This document shows positions 16,618 through 25,198 of a DNA stretch of 64,000 nt, one piece after another (within the stretch, counting starts at the first letter, position 1; every line of letters starts with the position of its first letter). Source of the stretch: DATJHM01 sp035493895. Lineage in GTDB: Bacteria; Chloroflexota; Ktedonobacteria; Ktedonobacterales; Ktedonobacteraceae. The stretch is taken from the NCBI GenBank assembly GCA_035493895.1, contig DATJHM010000261.1, positions 62,001-126,000 of the forward strand. Direction: 5' to 3'. Under the pieces are notes generated by a model. That model made no database searches. It saw only the letters and a list, made by a program, of their open reading frames with translations, and had not been told where the DNA came from. Position numbers and translations under genes: made by a program.

Positions 16618-16932
16618 CTATGGTGCGGTGGTGGCTAACCTCGTTACAAGCCCTACCAGACTCTCAAGCCTAATGAGTCCGGTAAGGCCGATAAGGACGA
16701 GGCTAATAAGGACCACAAGCCGTGGAAGAAGAAGGGAGCATAAGCATAAAAGGAGCACTACCATAAATAAAGAAACCGACGTATACACGCCGGTTTCAAG
16801 AGTGATAATGCTTGCAGTAGCAGCGGACATGCCCATACACGTAGATGCAGGCATTGAGAAGGGCATACGACGAGACGGACTCGTAGCAGCATATTGAGCT
16901 GCGTAGGCCGTACTACTGATCGTCGCCGTCAT
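16618..16932 (-). CDS. branched-chain amino acid leader peptide (attenuation leader) of the ilv-leu operon
   Basis: A 104-codon ORF starting at ATG 16932, preceded by GGGAG seven bases upstream, and ending in TAG at 16618. The first 56 residues are Ala/Ser/Thr-rich and unremarkable. The last 48 residues (from Met57, 16764) contain 17 Leu, 7 Val and 3 Ile, including the stretches MVVLLLCLCSLLL and VVLISLVLIGL. The codons are varied (CTT, CTC, TTA, GTA, GTC, ATT), as expected for a sensor of charged tRNA. Its stop lies about 50 bases before the terminator hairpin in front of ilvB. Known ilv/leu leaders are usually 16-35 residues, so this one is long. An alternative start at Met57 has no ribosome-binding site. 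Confidence 0.75.
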   Translation of the reverse strand: MTATISSTAYAAQYAATSPSRRMPFSMPASTCMGMSAATASIITLETGVYTSVSLFMVVLLLCLCSLLLPRLVVLISLVLIGLTGLIRLESLVGLVTRLATTAP

Positions 16933-16954
16933 TTCTCTACTCCCGTCAAAATTT

Positions 16955-16982
16955 ATCATAAAAATACGCGCAAGGGTGTCAG
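16955..16982 (-). promoter_or_regulatory. candidate promoter of the ilv-leu operon
   Basis: On the minus strand CTGACA (16982-16977), a 16-base spacer and TATGAT (16960-16955). This would start transcription about 15 bases upstream of the leader ATG, just including its ribosome-binding site. Confidence 0.4.
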
Positions 16983-17378
16983 ATCGCCAGATGATGTACA
17001 AATACTACAACAGCAACATCGCCAGAGCATTTGTGCCTTTATTCATGTGAGGAGGATACACCAGCCATACGTATTTGTCAACCCTGTCGCACAAGTATTC
17101 TCACAAATCAAACACAAACTGGAAGAACAATACAAGCCGGTGATCTGAGTATAGATATATGTCACATATGACTATTAGAAACATCTATCGACCCCAGCGG
17201 ATCGACGCGGCTTCCGTTATCCAACAAAATATTTCAGATCGACACACTTATTTTTCGGCCAGCAACGCCCGCTGGTGTATACTTACAATCTCACAATGCT
17301 ATAAACGAAGAAACCAATAATATATTGCAGAATAAAAAAAGTCAGGACTCGGATACCCATACGAGCGAAACGAAGAGA
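16983..17378. other. intergenic stretch, no gene seen
   Basis: AT-rich spacer between the zinc-ribbon protein gene and the ilv promoter. Short frames only. A small CCAGC/GCTGG hairpin lies near 17261-17276. No T-box core sequence was found. Confidence 0.5.
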
Positions 17379-18455
17379 TTAGAGAGCGGTGATTTTGAAG
17401 CTACTGATACTGAGTTCTGCATCAGCATCGCCCAGGCCAACTTGAGCGCCAGTGAGAAACTGATTATCCTGTATCTCAAGCTTGAGGATCCCATCGATCA
17501 GCACTTTAATATCGTTACCATTTACCTCAACACGATAGGTATGCCAGTCAGAGCCGGGATCAAAAGGAATATCCTTCAAAATAGACTGCGCGAAATTCGT
17601 AGAAATATTATTCTGTATATAGACAGCCGGTTGTGGAACGGTTGAATTGGGGGGAATTACAGTCACCCAATAGCCTTCCCATGTGGCACCCGACGACGTA
17701 CCACGCACAGAGAGCCCAAAATAGGGAGTGAGCGAGCGCCCCGAGATCTCATGCACCACACGAATCCTTGCCTCCACCGCATAATTAGCAGTAGCATCGA
17801 CCTGATATGGCGCAGTAATTGTTGGTGGCTCAGTGCTTATATCATAAGAACCATCATTGATCAACATTCCATTTAGAATATTCCAGTCCCCACTTCCGCT
17901 CCAGCCTTTCCAGCTATCAGAACCATCCTCCTGATACAGAATCCTCTCTGGTTGAGATTGCGAAGGGGTCGTTGGCTGTTGTGTTGCAGCTGCGCCATTG
18001 TCAGTAACAGTTTCTTGAAAAGAAAAATTTTTACTAAATCGTCCAATTTCGATACCCGCCCCACCGATGAGTAGCGCAAGCAGCACCGCGATAATCACAA
18101 GATATTTTGTCGGGCGCTGGTGCGGACGCTGAGTCGGATCTGAAGGAGAGGGAGTAAGAGCAGGGGACGAAGAGAGAGGAGACGAAGGAGGAGAAGTAAC
18201 AAAAACGGGGGACGAAGAGAGAGGAGCCGAAGAGAGGGTATTCGGTATCGTGTTGGGCATCGGTGGGTTGGACATCGGGACCGTGTTGAATACAGGGGGA
18301 ATGGTATTTGTAGACTGAGATTGACCAGGATAGTGTGTTTCTGTATTCAGTCCAGATGCGATAAATGGCTGACCGCATTTGCCACAAAATGTGTCATGGA
18401 AATCACACGTTGCACGACAATAAAGACAGATTTTCGTAGGTGCTTCCTGCATCAT
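17379..18455 (-). CDS. zinc-ribbon, membrane-anchored protein with C-terminal jelly-roll (LamG/DUF1080-like) domain
   Basis: 358 residues. The N-terminus has a double zinc-knuckle (CLYCRATCDFHDTFCGKCG). A Pro/Ser/Thr-rich linker (about 40-115) follows, then one transmembrane helix (LVIIAVLLALLIGGAGIEIG, about 120-140). The external domain contains features of concanavalin-like beta-sandwiches (YAVEARIRV, WHTYRVEVNGNDIKVLIDG, GQVGLGDADAE). This zinc ribbon-TM-lectin-like layout is frequent in Ktedonobacteria and suggests a surface glycan-binding or sensor role; that is inference. GGGGG precedes two consecutive ATGs; either may be used. Confidence 0.75.
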   Translation of the reverse strand: MMQEAPTKICLYCRATCDFHDTFCGKCGQPFIASGLNTETHYPGQSQSTNTIPPVFNTVPMSNPPMPNTIPNTLSSAPLSSSPVFVTSPPSSPLSSSPALTPSPSDPTQRPHQRPTKYLVIIAVLLALLIGGAGIEIGRFSKNFSFQETVTDNGAAATQQPTTPSQSQPERILYQEDGSDSWKGWSGSGDWNILNGMLINDGSYDISTEPPTITAPYQVDATANYAVEARIRVVHEISGRSLTPYFGLSVRGTSSGATWEGYWVTVIPPNSTVPQPAVYIQNNISTNFAQSILKDIPFDPGSDWHTYRVEVNGNDIKVLIDGILKLEIQDNQFLTGAQVGLGDADAELSISSFKITAL

Positions 18456-18572
18456 CTCACCCCCTGAAAATTCAATATATCCTCTATATTACACGAGAGC
18501 ATACGTTTTGCAAAGGAAATAGCTTATTTGTAATATACAAGCTCTCAAACAGGATAAAATGGCTGAAAGGAC

Positions 18573-19154
18573 TCAGCAATTTTTCAGGGGGCATTCGCGC
18601 AAAACAGTATAGTGAGCGCCTGTGCGGAGAAGTTCGCTTTTCATCACATTTAGCGCGTGCACGGAGTAACTGGTGGACGAGGTTATGGTTGTCTGCTGCC
18701 CGGAGAGCAGTGCTTGCAGGTGCTGCTGTTCGAGCGGAGAAAGAGGGCGTTTGACGCGCGCAAGAGTCAGGTGAGGAGAAAAGGGACGTTTGTCGGTGGC
18801 GAAACCACGCAGTTCTAGCTGTTGATTGAGGATACGATGCAGACGGAGAAGAGCGCCCGTTGGTTCCTCGATACCCATCCAGATCACACGCGGAGAATGC
18901 GGCGAGCCGAAGGTGCCGATGCGGTTCAGGCGATAGCTGTAAGGGAGAGATTGCTGAGCGGCCCATGCAGTGGCTTCGGTAGCCTGTGCGAGTTGCTCAT
19001 CGTTAAGTTCGCCGAGGAAGGCGAGCGTCAGATGAATGCCAGCAGGCTCAACAAAATGGACATCGGGCAACACACGCGCCACCTGGCGGATCACATCCTC
19101 CAGGTGGCGCTGCTGATCTTGATTCATTTCCAGGGCAATAAAAGTGCGCGTCAT
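18573..19154 (-). CDS. thpR: RNA 2',3'-cyclic phosphodiesterase (LigT/2H family)
   Basis: 193 residues with both HxTx motifs of the 2H phosphoesterase family: HLTLAFLG (about 40-47) and HLTLARV (about 128-134). They form the two-histidine active site that opens 2',3'-cyclic phosphates on RNA ends. The length is typical. The ATG overlaps the ftsH stop in an ATGA arrangement, so the two are co-translated. Confidence 0.93.
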   Translation of the reverse strand: MTRTFIALEMNQDQQRHLEDVIRQVARVLPDVHFVEPAGIHLTLAFLGELNDEQLAQATEATAWAAQQSLPYSYRLNRIGTFGSPHSPRVIWMGIEEPTGALLRLHRILNQQLELRGFATDKRPFSPHLTLARVKRPLSPLEQQHLQALLSGQQTTITSSTSYSVHALNVMKSELLRTGAHYTVLRECPLKNC

Positions 19155-21001
19155 GCGGCCGGGAAAAGCATAGCATCAAGCTCGGTTCCATCGATCGTCT
19201 CAACCAGGATCAGATGTTCCGCGATCCTGACCAGCTTATCTTTCTTCTCAGTGAGAATTGCCAGAGCAGTGTGATAGGCCTGATCGATGAGGGCAGCGAC
19301 CTCTTTATCGATCTTCGCGGCCAGATCAGGGCTAATTTGCACGCTCCCATCGGCATCAGCCTTGAGAGAGATATTGCCAAGAGGAGTCATGCCAAACTCG
19401 CAGACCATACGGCGGGCAAGGCTGGTGACATACTCGATATCCTGGCTGGCCCCGGTAGTGATATCGCCGAAGATAAGCTCTTCAGAAGCGCGTCCCCCCA
19501 TTGCTCCAGCCATTTTTGCGATAAGTTCAGAGCGGCGCAGCAGATAGCGATCCTCAGCAGGGGCCTGGACCGTAATCCCGAGAGCCATACCGCGCGCGAT
19601 TGCCGTCACCTTCTGGACCGGATCAGCGCCGGGCATCGAGCGCATGACAATCGCATGACCGACCTCGTGATAGGCAATGATCGCCTTTTCCGCGTCAGTA
19701 ATCAGGCGGCTCTTCCGCTCCGGGCCTGCCATCACGCGCAGAATTGCTTCTTCCAGTTCGGGCCGACAAATACTATTCTGACCATTGCGTGCAGCGAGCA
19801 AGGCAGCTTCATTGAGAAGATTCGCCAGATCGGCTCCAGAGAAGCCAGCAGTGCGACGAGCGATATCATGCAGTTCAATGCCTTCAGCCAGAGGCTTATC
19901 CTGGGCGTGTACCTCGAGGATAGCCAGACGGCCACGAATATCAGGCTTATCAAGCATGACGCGACGATCAAAGCGACCGGGGCGAAGCAGCGCCTGATCA
20001 AGCACATCGGGGCGGTTCGTCGCCGCAATCACGACGACATTCGTCTGCTTATCGAAGCCATCCATCTCAACGAGTAGCTGATTGAGCGTTTGCTCGCGCT
20101 CATCATTGCCGCCTGTGGTTGAATTGGAGCGTTGACGGCCAACAGCATCAATTTCATCAATAAAGAGGATGCAGGGAGCGTGTTCTTTGGCTTCTTTAAA
20201 GAGATCACGCACACGGGCAGCGCCAACGCCAACAAACATCTCCACAAACTCGGAGCCACTGACGCTATAGAATGAGACACCAGCTTCACCGGCAACCGCA
20301 CGAGAGATCAGCGTTTTACCGGTACCAGGAGCCCCAACAAGCAAGACCCCTTTCGGCGTACGTGCACCCATCGAAACGAAGCGCTCGGGTTGCCGCAAGT
20401 ATTCCACAATCTCCTGGAGTTCAGCCTTTGCTTCCTCCACGCCAGCCACATCCTTAAACAGGATAGAGGGGCGAGCCTCATTAAAGCGCTTTGCTTTCGA
20501 GCGTGCAAAAGAGAGAGCGTTCCCCCCCATACCACCTTTGCGGATAATGAAATAGACGCCACCGGCGATCAAGAGGATCAGCATCAGATCCAGCACCCCC
20601 TGAGTCCATTGCGGACTTTGTGTGCTCTCAACAGTGACATCCACCCCATCATGGCGGAAAATCTCAGAGACAGGCTGGCCGGTTTCTTTTGTGGCATGAA
20701 ACTCCTGCCCATTGCGAGCCATGACCGTCACATCGTTGCCACTAATTACCGCCGTTTTCACCTGATGTTGATCCGACATATTCAAAAGATCGCTAATCGA
20801 GCGTTCCTGAGGAACAGGGCCCGCCATCGTCGCATCAGTTATGCGCACCCCCGCGATGACCAGGACGAGCACAATGAGTATCCCACATGTCAGAGAGAGG
20901 CTATGGCGTACAAAAAAATTTCTTTTTTTAGTCGACTTTTGTGGTGAACTTACAGACTTACTATTTTTTGTTTTTCTGTCATCTTGAGGAGGCATTTCCA
21001 T
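19151..21001 (-). CDS. ftsH: ATP-dependent zinc metalloprotease FtsH
   Basis: 616 residues. An N-terminal cytoplasmic tail, TM1 (about 33-53), a periplasmic-type domain, TM2 (about 136-153), AAA domain with Walker A GAPGTGKT at 223-230, Walker B ILFIDEID (278-285) and SRH arginines in RPGRFDRR, then the M41 peptidase with HEVGH at 445-449. It degrades misfolded membrane proteins and short-lived regulators. No strong ribosome-binding site precedes either Met1 or Met3, but a good promoter lies 120 bases upstream. Confidence 0.95.
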   Translation of the reverse strand: MEMPPQDDRKTKNSKSVSSPQKSTKKRNFFVRHSLSLTCGILIVLVLVIAGVRITDATMAGPVPQERSISDLLNMSDQHQVKTAVISGNDVTVMARNGQEFHATKETGQPVSEIFRHDGVDVTVESTQSPQWTQGVLDLMLILLIAGGVYFIIRKGGMGGNALSFARSKAKRFNEARPSILFKDVAGVEEAKAELQEIVEYLRQPERFVSMGARTPKGVLLVGAPGTGKTLISRAVAGEAGVSFYSVSGSEFVEMFVGVGAARVRDLFKEAKEHAPCILFIDEIDAVGRQRSNSTTGGNDEREQTLNQLLVEMDGFDKQTNVVVIAATNRPDVLDQALLRPGRFDRRVMLDKPDIRGRLAILEVHAQDKPLAEGIELHDIARRTAGFSGADLANLLNEAALLAARNGQNSICRPELEEAILRVMAGPERKSRLITDAEKAIIAYHEVGHAIVMRSMPGADPVQKVTAIARGMALGITVQAPAEDRYLLRRSELIAKMAGAMGGRASEELIFGDITTGASQDIEYVTSLARRMVCEFGMTPLGNISLKADADGSVQISPDLAAKIDKEVAALIDQAYHTALAILTEKKDKLVRIAEHLILVETIDGTELDAMLFPAA

Positions 21002-21127
21002 GCAGTTCTGTTAAACCCTTCTATAAAATCTCCAGATAGATTTTTCCATCAGAGCTTTCAGCCAATAACGTACATTGTTTCTCACTATATCTTTGTGTAT
21101 TTTTCTGTTCACGGTAAACTTGTGGCT

Positions 21128-21156
21128 AGTATATCGTATAAGAATAAGTTTAGCAA
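21128..21156 (-). promoter_or_regulatory. sigma70-like promoter of ftsH-thpR
   Basis: On the minus strand TTGCTA (21156-21151), a 17-base spacer and TATACT (21133-21128). The predicted 5' UTR of about 120 bases is AT-rich. The remainder of 21002-21367 holds no gene. Confidence 0.5.
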
Positions 21157-21367
21157 GATAAGAAAATGCTAAGAAAATTGAGAGTCCTGAGAATGTAATC
21201 ATGCTATAGGGTATTACCGCAGCCTCATACCAGAGAATTCGACCATGGAATCGACTATAAAACGCCGACATTCGACGATAGCCTGGTATAAAACCATAGT
21301 AAAAATAGAGTTATCAAGAGAAATGCATCAACCCAAAAGTACCATGGCAAGAAGAGGGCTTTTATGA

Positions 21368-21396
21368 TTGCGAAAAATTACCGGTAAGGGTATACT
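21368..21396 (+). promoter_or_regulatory. promoter of the OFA transporter with palindrome in the spacer
   Basis: TTGCGA at 21368-21373, a 17-base spacer and TATACT at 21391-21396. The spacer contains the perfect 10-base palindrome TTACCGGTAA (21378-21387), a possible repressor or activator site. Confidence 0.5.
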
Positions 21397-21544
21397 TTAC
21401 TTCAGAAGAATATTTCTACTCTTCGCACAGCACATTTATACAAATTCTCTGCACGCGCCAGGAAAGGCACGTAACCTGTCGAAGCCTCTGCATGGACGTA
21501 TTTCTCGTTTATGAATGAGGAACTTCACTCAAGGAGGAGTCATC

Positions 21545-22801
21545 GTGAGCAGTTCTTCCATTGGGCAAACCAGCACAATCAACCGCTGGTACATCGCTGT
21601 AGCTGCATTTATTGTCCAGTTGGCATTAGGCTCGGTCTATGCCTGGAGCGTTTTTTTGACGCCAGTCATGACGACCTATGGAGCAAACAAACCCACTGCA
21701 AATCTCACCTTTAGCATCACGCTGCTGGCATTGGGAGTCACAGCAGGCTTTGGAGGGTATTTAAACAACCGATTTGGTCCTCGCATTATTACCACAACCG
21801 GAGGTATACTCTATGGCCTGGGACTGATCCTGGCCGGTCTGACCACACCGCTACACAGTATAGGACTCCTCTATCTGACCTATGGTATTATCGGGGGCAT
21901 AGGAATTGGCCTCGGATATATTGTCCCCCTGGCCATGCTCATCAAATGGTTTCCAGATCGACGAGGTTTTATCACCGGACTGGCCGTAGCAGGCTTCGGA
22001 TTGGGCGCGCTGATAGTAAGCCTGGTTGCGCCTGGACTTCTTAATGCGAAAACGGGTATAGGGGTAGGTTCGACCCTCCTCTATCTGGGGATCGCATACC
22101 TGATCATTGTCGTCGGCGGAGCACAATTTTTCCGCACCGCGCAGGATGGCTATGCACCAGCAGGGTGGACGCCGTCAGCCAAAGTGCAAGAGGCACAGGC
22201 AACACGCAGTTATACACTGGCAGAAGCGTTGCGCTCACCACGCTGGTATGTGCTCTGGCTCATCCTTGCGCTCAACGTAACAGCGGGCGCGGCCCTGATC
22301 TCCGTTGCATCCCCGCTCGCGACCTCCTTTACTGGAGTGACCCCACTGGTCGCCGCCACACTTGTCAGCACCATTTCGATCTTCAATGGGGCCGGGCGAC
22401 TGTTCTGGGGCTGGGTTTCAGACGCGATCGGACGACCATTCACCTTTCTCAGCATTTTCATCGTACAGATCATCGCATTTGCCCTGCTACCGTTTATTGG
22501 CAACTTCGGCGTCCTGCTGATACCGGCTGCATTGATCGCCCTTTGCTACGGTGGAGGCTTCGGCACAATGCCAGCGTTTGCAGCAGACTTCTTTGGCGCG
22601 AAAAATGCTGGAACCATCTACGGAGTCATGCTTACCGCCTGGTCTGCGGGCGGCATCCTGGGTCCAATCCTGATTTCAAACCTTGAATACAAAACTGCGC
22701 TCTACATTATAGCAGTGATTATGCTAGTCAGTTGCATCCTGCCGTTTGTCGCCAGAATGCTCAATCGCCCGGAGCAGGTGGTTGAAGCAGTGGTAGAATA
22801 G
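21545..22801 (+). CDS. MFS transporter, OFA (oxalate:formate antiporter) family
   Basis: 418 residues, twelve predicted transmembrane helices. The N-terminal signature QLALGSVYAWSVFLTP and the FGGYLNNRFGPR loop between helices 2 and 3 are characteristic of OFA transporters, which move small carboxylates or act as antiporters. The start is GTG 21545, placed by AAGGAGGAG five bases upstream; the earlier ATG at 21515 lacks support. The substrate is not predictable from sequence. It is transcribed alone, with a bidirectional terminator downstream. Confidence 0.88.
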   Translation: MSSSSIGQTSTINRWYIAVAAFIVQLALGSVYAWSVFLTPVMTTYGANKPTANLTFSITLLALGVTAGFGGYLNNRFGPRIITTTGGILYGLGLILAGLTTPLHSIGLLYLTYGIIGGIGIGLGYIVPLAMLIKWFPDRRGFITGLAVAGFGLGALIVSLVAPGLLNAKTGIGVGSTLLYLGIAYLIIVVGGAQFFRTAQDGYAPAGWTPSAKVQEAQATRSYTLAEALRSPRWYVLWLILALNVTAGAALISVASPLATSFTGVTPLVAATLVSTISIFNGAGRLFWGWVSDAIGRPFTFLSIFIVQIIAFALLPFIGNFGVLLIPAALIALCYGGGFGTMPAFAADFFGAKNAGTIYGVMLTAWSAGGILGPILISNLEYKTALYIIAVIMLVSCILPFVARMLNRPEQVVEAVVE

Positions 22802-22833
22802 GCACAGGAAGCGCGGATCACTTCAGGGAAAAA

Positions 22834-22869
22834 GAAGAGCAGGCAGAGATTTCTCTCGGTCTGCTCTTC
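22834..22869. terminator. bidirectional terminator hairpin between convergent genes
   Basis: GAAGAGCAG (22834-22842) pairs with CTGCTCTTC (22861-22869), and an inner AGAGA/TCTCT stem extends it. It is shared by the OFA transporter and the DMFase-like gene. Confidence 0.6.
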
Positions 22870-22897
22870 GTCTTGTTTGCCTGAATACGCGATTAGA

Positions 22898-24910
22898 TCA
22901 GTGAGGCAAAACTTTCTTGCTGGCAGCGCGAGCAAAGCGAGAGAGGAGATCACGCAAGAGGTGCTGCTCGTGTGTCGTGATGTGAGCGGAAAAATGGCGA
23001 CGCGGCGTGATAAGATCAGGGCTCACCCGAAAGCCATGGCGTCCGCCGCGGAAACTGCCCGGACTGGCATGGTTATAGGGCAATGATTGCTGACTCGGTT
23101 GCTTCGTTTGTTTCCCATGATTGCTCTCAGAGGAATCGTCTGCTGAGGAATGGGAGGTTTTTTGCTGGTTGGCAGCGGTTTGCGACTGAGCCTTCTGAGC
23201 AGCAGACTGATTGACGGGAAGAGAACCGTTATGCGTACCCAAAAAGCCGCCCTGAGATTGACCATTCGAAGTATTAAGAGCAAAAGGGGCAGACGAGGGA
23301 AGGGCTTGAGCGACATGGGGCTGTCTATGATGGACGATGAGAGCGCTCATCACATTTGCCATAAGGCGCTGAAGTTCCGGCACCGCAGAGGCCTGGGCAG
23401 GACATTGAGGGTCCTGGTGAAAACGATAGGCATCCAGTCCACGGCTCCAATAGAGGGATCCGGCAGCAAACACCAGAGCACCAGAAGGCGCAATGTAGTA
23501 GGTTGTATTGCTCACATCAGGCTCATTCCTGTTATTGAACGTCTTTGACGTAGATAGAACAGAGAGACCGTGGGGCGTTGCGCCGTTATCATAGATGCGA
23601 TCCCAGACATTCCCGACCAACCCACAACCATAATTTTTATTTCCCTGCAAACCAGTTGAAGCAAGAAGATCCGTAGGAAGGTGGGAATTGGTATGCCAGT
23701 TAAAATTGGTGGGATGCGTCGTAGAATCGGAGAACATGACACCAAGCAGGGCATTTTCCGGGCGAGCCAGGAGAGGATCGCGCCACTGCGTCGTAACGCG
23801 CGAATTATCCCGGCCATAGGTAGGATCAAATTGCAGATTATGCGAAGTAGAAGTGACGCGATAGCTGACAATCGTACGATCTGCTTTCCCATTGCGATCA
23901 GGATCAAAGCGCATCTGCCAGACGCCAGTGCCAGCACCGAGAAAAGCCAGGCCGACGCCATGATCGCGAGCGTACTCTAGCCCGTCGCGCATCTCTTTGG
24001 TCCAGAAAGTATCCTCACCAAGAGAGATATAGGCCTGATGATCCATGAGCAAACGCGGATGTTTATGAAGATCCACAGCGCTGATATACGAGAGATCATA
24101 GCCCTGCATCTCCATCCAGCGAATAGCATCGAGCTCAGAATCGAAAAGCTGATTGGTATCCACACTGGCCATATAAGGGCGATTGAAAGAGACCTGAATG
24201 CTATGGCGAACATCGTTCGAGTTTGCCGTAAAGAGGCTAAATCCGCCCCAGCTATTATAGGCCTGGTAGGTGGTATCAGGCGTCACCACCACATAATGAG
24301 CGTGAGCATTGCCCTGGACATCGAAAGGAACCACCGTTGTATTACGATACTCATCAGTAAATTTTGCCAGATAGACACCCGTCGTCCAATCCGCTGGCAC
24401 CTTCAGAACATAGGAAGATTGCCAGTTGGCATCTACCAGGCCCGTCGTCAGATTCACATGACAGGTGTGACAATTGACCAGCACATGTTTAGAACTATCA
24501 TAGTATCCTTGAGCATGCCCGAGGAGAAAATTGGTAGAGAGCATCAAACGAGCGCCATCGCCCCCATACCACCCCAGACGATACCATGAAATCGTATAGC
24601 GAGTTCCTGGATCAAGCGTGCTGACATAAAAAGCGATCTGACGATTGGGCGCCACAGAGGTTGTATTCGCATAGGCCTGGATAAAGACCGAGAACCCTTT
24701 GTTAAGATTATCCTGCCATTTTTTCGTACCAAGTAAAGCATTTTCTTTTGCAATAGCCGTCGTCAAAGGAACGGTACTCCTGGTAGAGGAGAAATTCGAG
24801 GCTACATTTCGCCAGTCCAGATGTGAAAATGGCGAGAACTGGAGTAGAAGCAAGAAGCCGGTCGTGATCAGAAAAACCACCACCACTATCACAATGCGAC
24901 GATGTTTCAC
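22898..24910 (-). CDS. secreted/anchored protein with N,N-dimethylformamidase beta-subunit-like domain
   Basis: 670 residues. An N-terminal signal anchor (about 6-24) precedes a large domain resembling the DMFase large-subunit C-terminal family: SWYRLGWYGGDGARL (108-122), then TTYQAYNSWGGFSLF and a Rossmann-like GVGLAFLGAGTG segment. The last 130 residues are a low-complexity Gln/Ser/His-rich basic tail. A CHTCH sequence at 147-151 fits the heme c motif CxxCH, but nothing else suggests a cytochrome. Homologues often occur next to polysaccharide genes, and this one follows the exopolysaccharide operon by about 290 bases. Catalysis of amide hydrolysis is not implied. Confidence 0.75.
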   Translation of the reverse strand: MKHRRIVIVVVVFLITTGFLLLLQFSPFSHLDWRNVASNFSSTRSTVPLTTAIAKENALLGTKKWQDNLNKGFSVFIQAYANTTSVAPNRQIAFYVSTLDPGTRYTISWYRLGWYGGDGARLMLSTNFLLGHAQGYYDSSKHVLVNCHTCHVNLTTGLVDANWQSSYVLKVPADWTTGVYLAKFTDEYRNTTVVPFDVQGNAHAHYVVVTPDTTYQAYNSWGGFSLFTANSNDVRHSIQVSFNRPYMASVDTNQLFDSELDAIRWMEMQGYDLSYISAVDLHKHPRLLMDHQAYISLGEDTFWTKEMRDGLEYARDHGVGLAFLGAGTGVWQMRFDPDRNGKADRTIVSYRVTSTSHNLQFDPTYGRDNSRVTTQWRDPLLARPENALLGVMFSDSTTHPTNFNWHTNSHLPTDLLASTGLQGNKNYGCGLVGNVWDRIYDNGATPHGLSVLSTSKTFNNRNEPDVSNTTYYIAPSGALVFAAGSLYWSRGLDAYRFHQDPQCPAQASAVPELQRLMANVMSALIVHHRQPHVAQALPSSAPFALNTSNGQSQGGFLGTHNGSLPVNQSAAQKAQSQTAANQQKTSHSSADDSSESNHGKQTKQPSQQSLPYNHASPGSFRGGRHGFRVSPDLITPRRHFSAHITTHEQHLLRDLLSRFARAASKKVLPH

Positions 24911-25198
24911 GCACTACCTCCAAGAATCGAGTGATCAACCGGAAAATAAAATCTTTATGAACAACCAGAGTATAGCATACCCACAGCATATTCTTGTATA
25001 TATTACCGATAGTAACAGGACCAATATCCTAATACATATATTTCTATACTTTTCACGCAATAGACATAAAACGTGACCTCCACAACAGAGATGGTTGCCT
25101 CTACCCCCAGGCGATGCGAAGAGAATTGCAGGAAGCGGCCTCGACCCGGGGCGCAGTTGCACTGCGCTCCACCGTTCCCTACAACAAGAGTGAAGGAA

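Noticed and set aside
16505..16620. T-box riboswitch ahead of ilvB
   Set aside because: The conserved T-box core was not found; the Leu/Val/Ile-rich leader ORF explains the region better.
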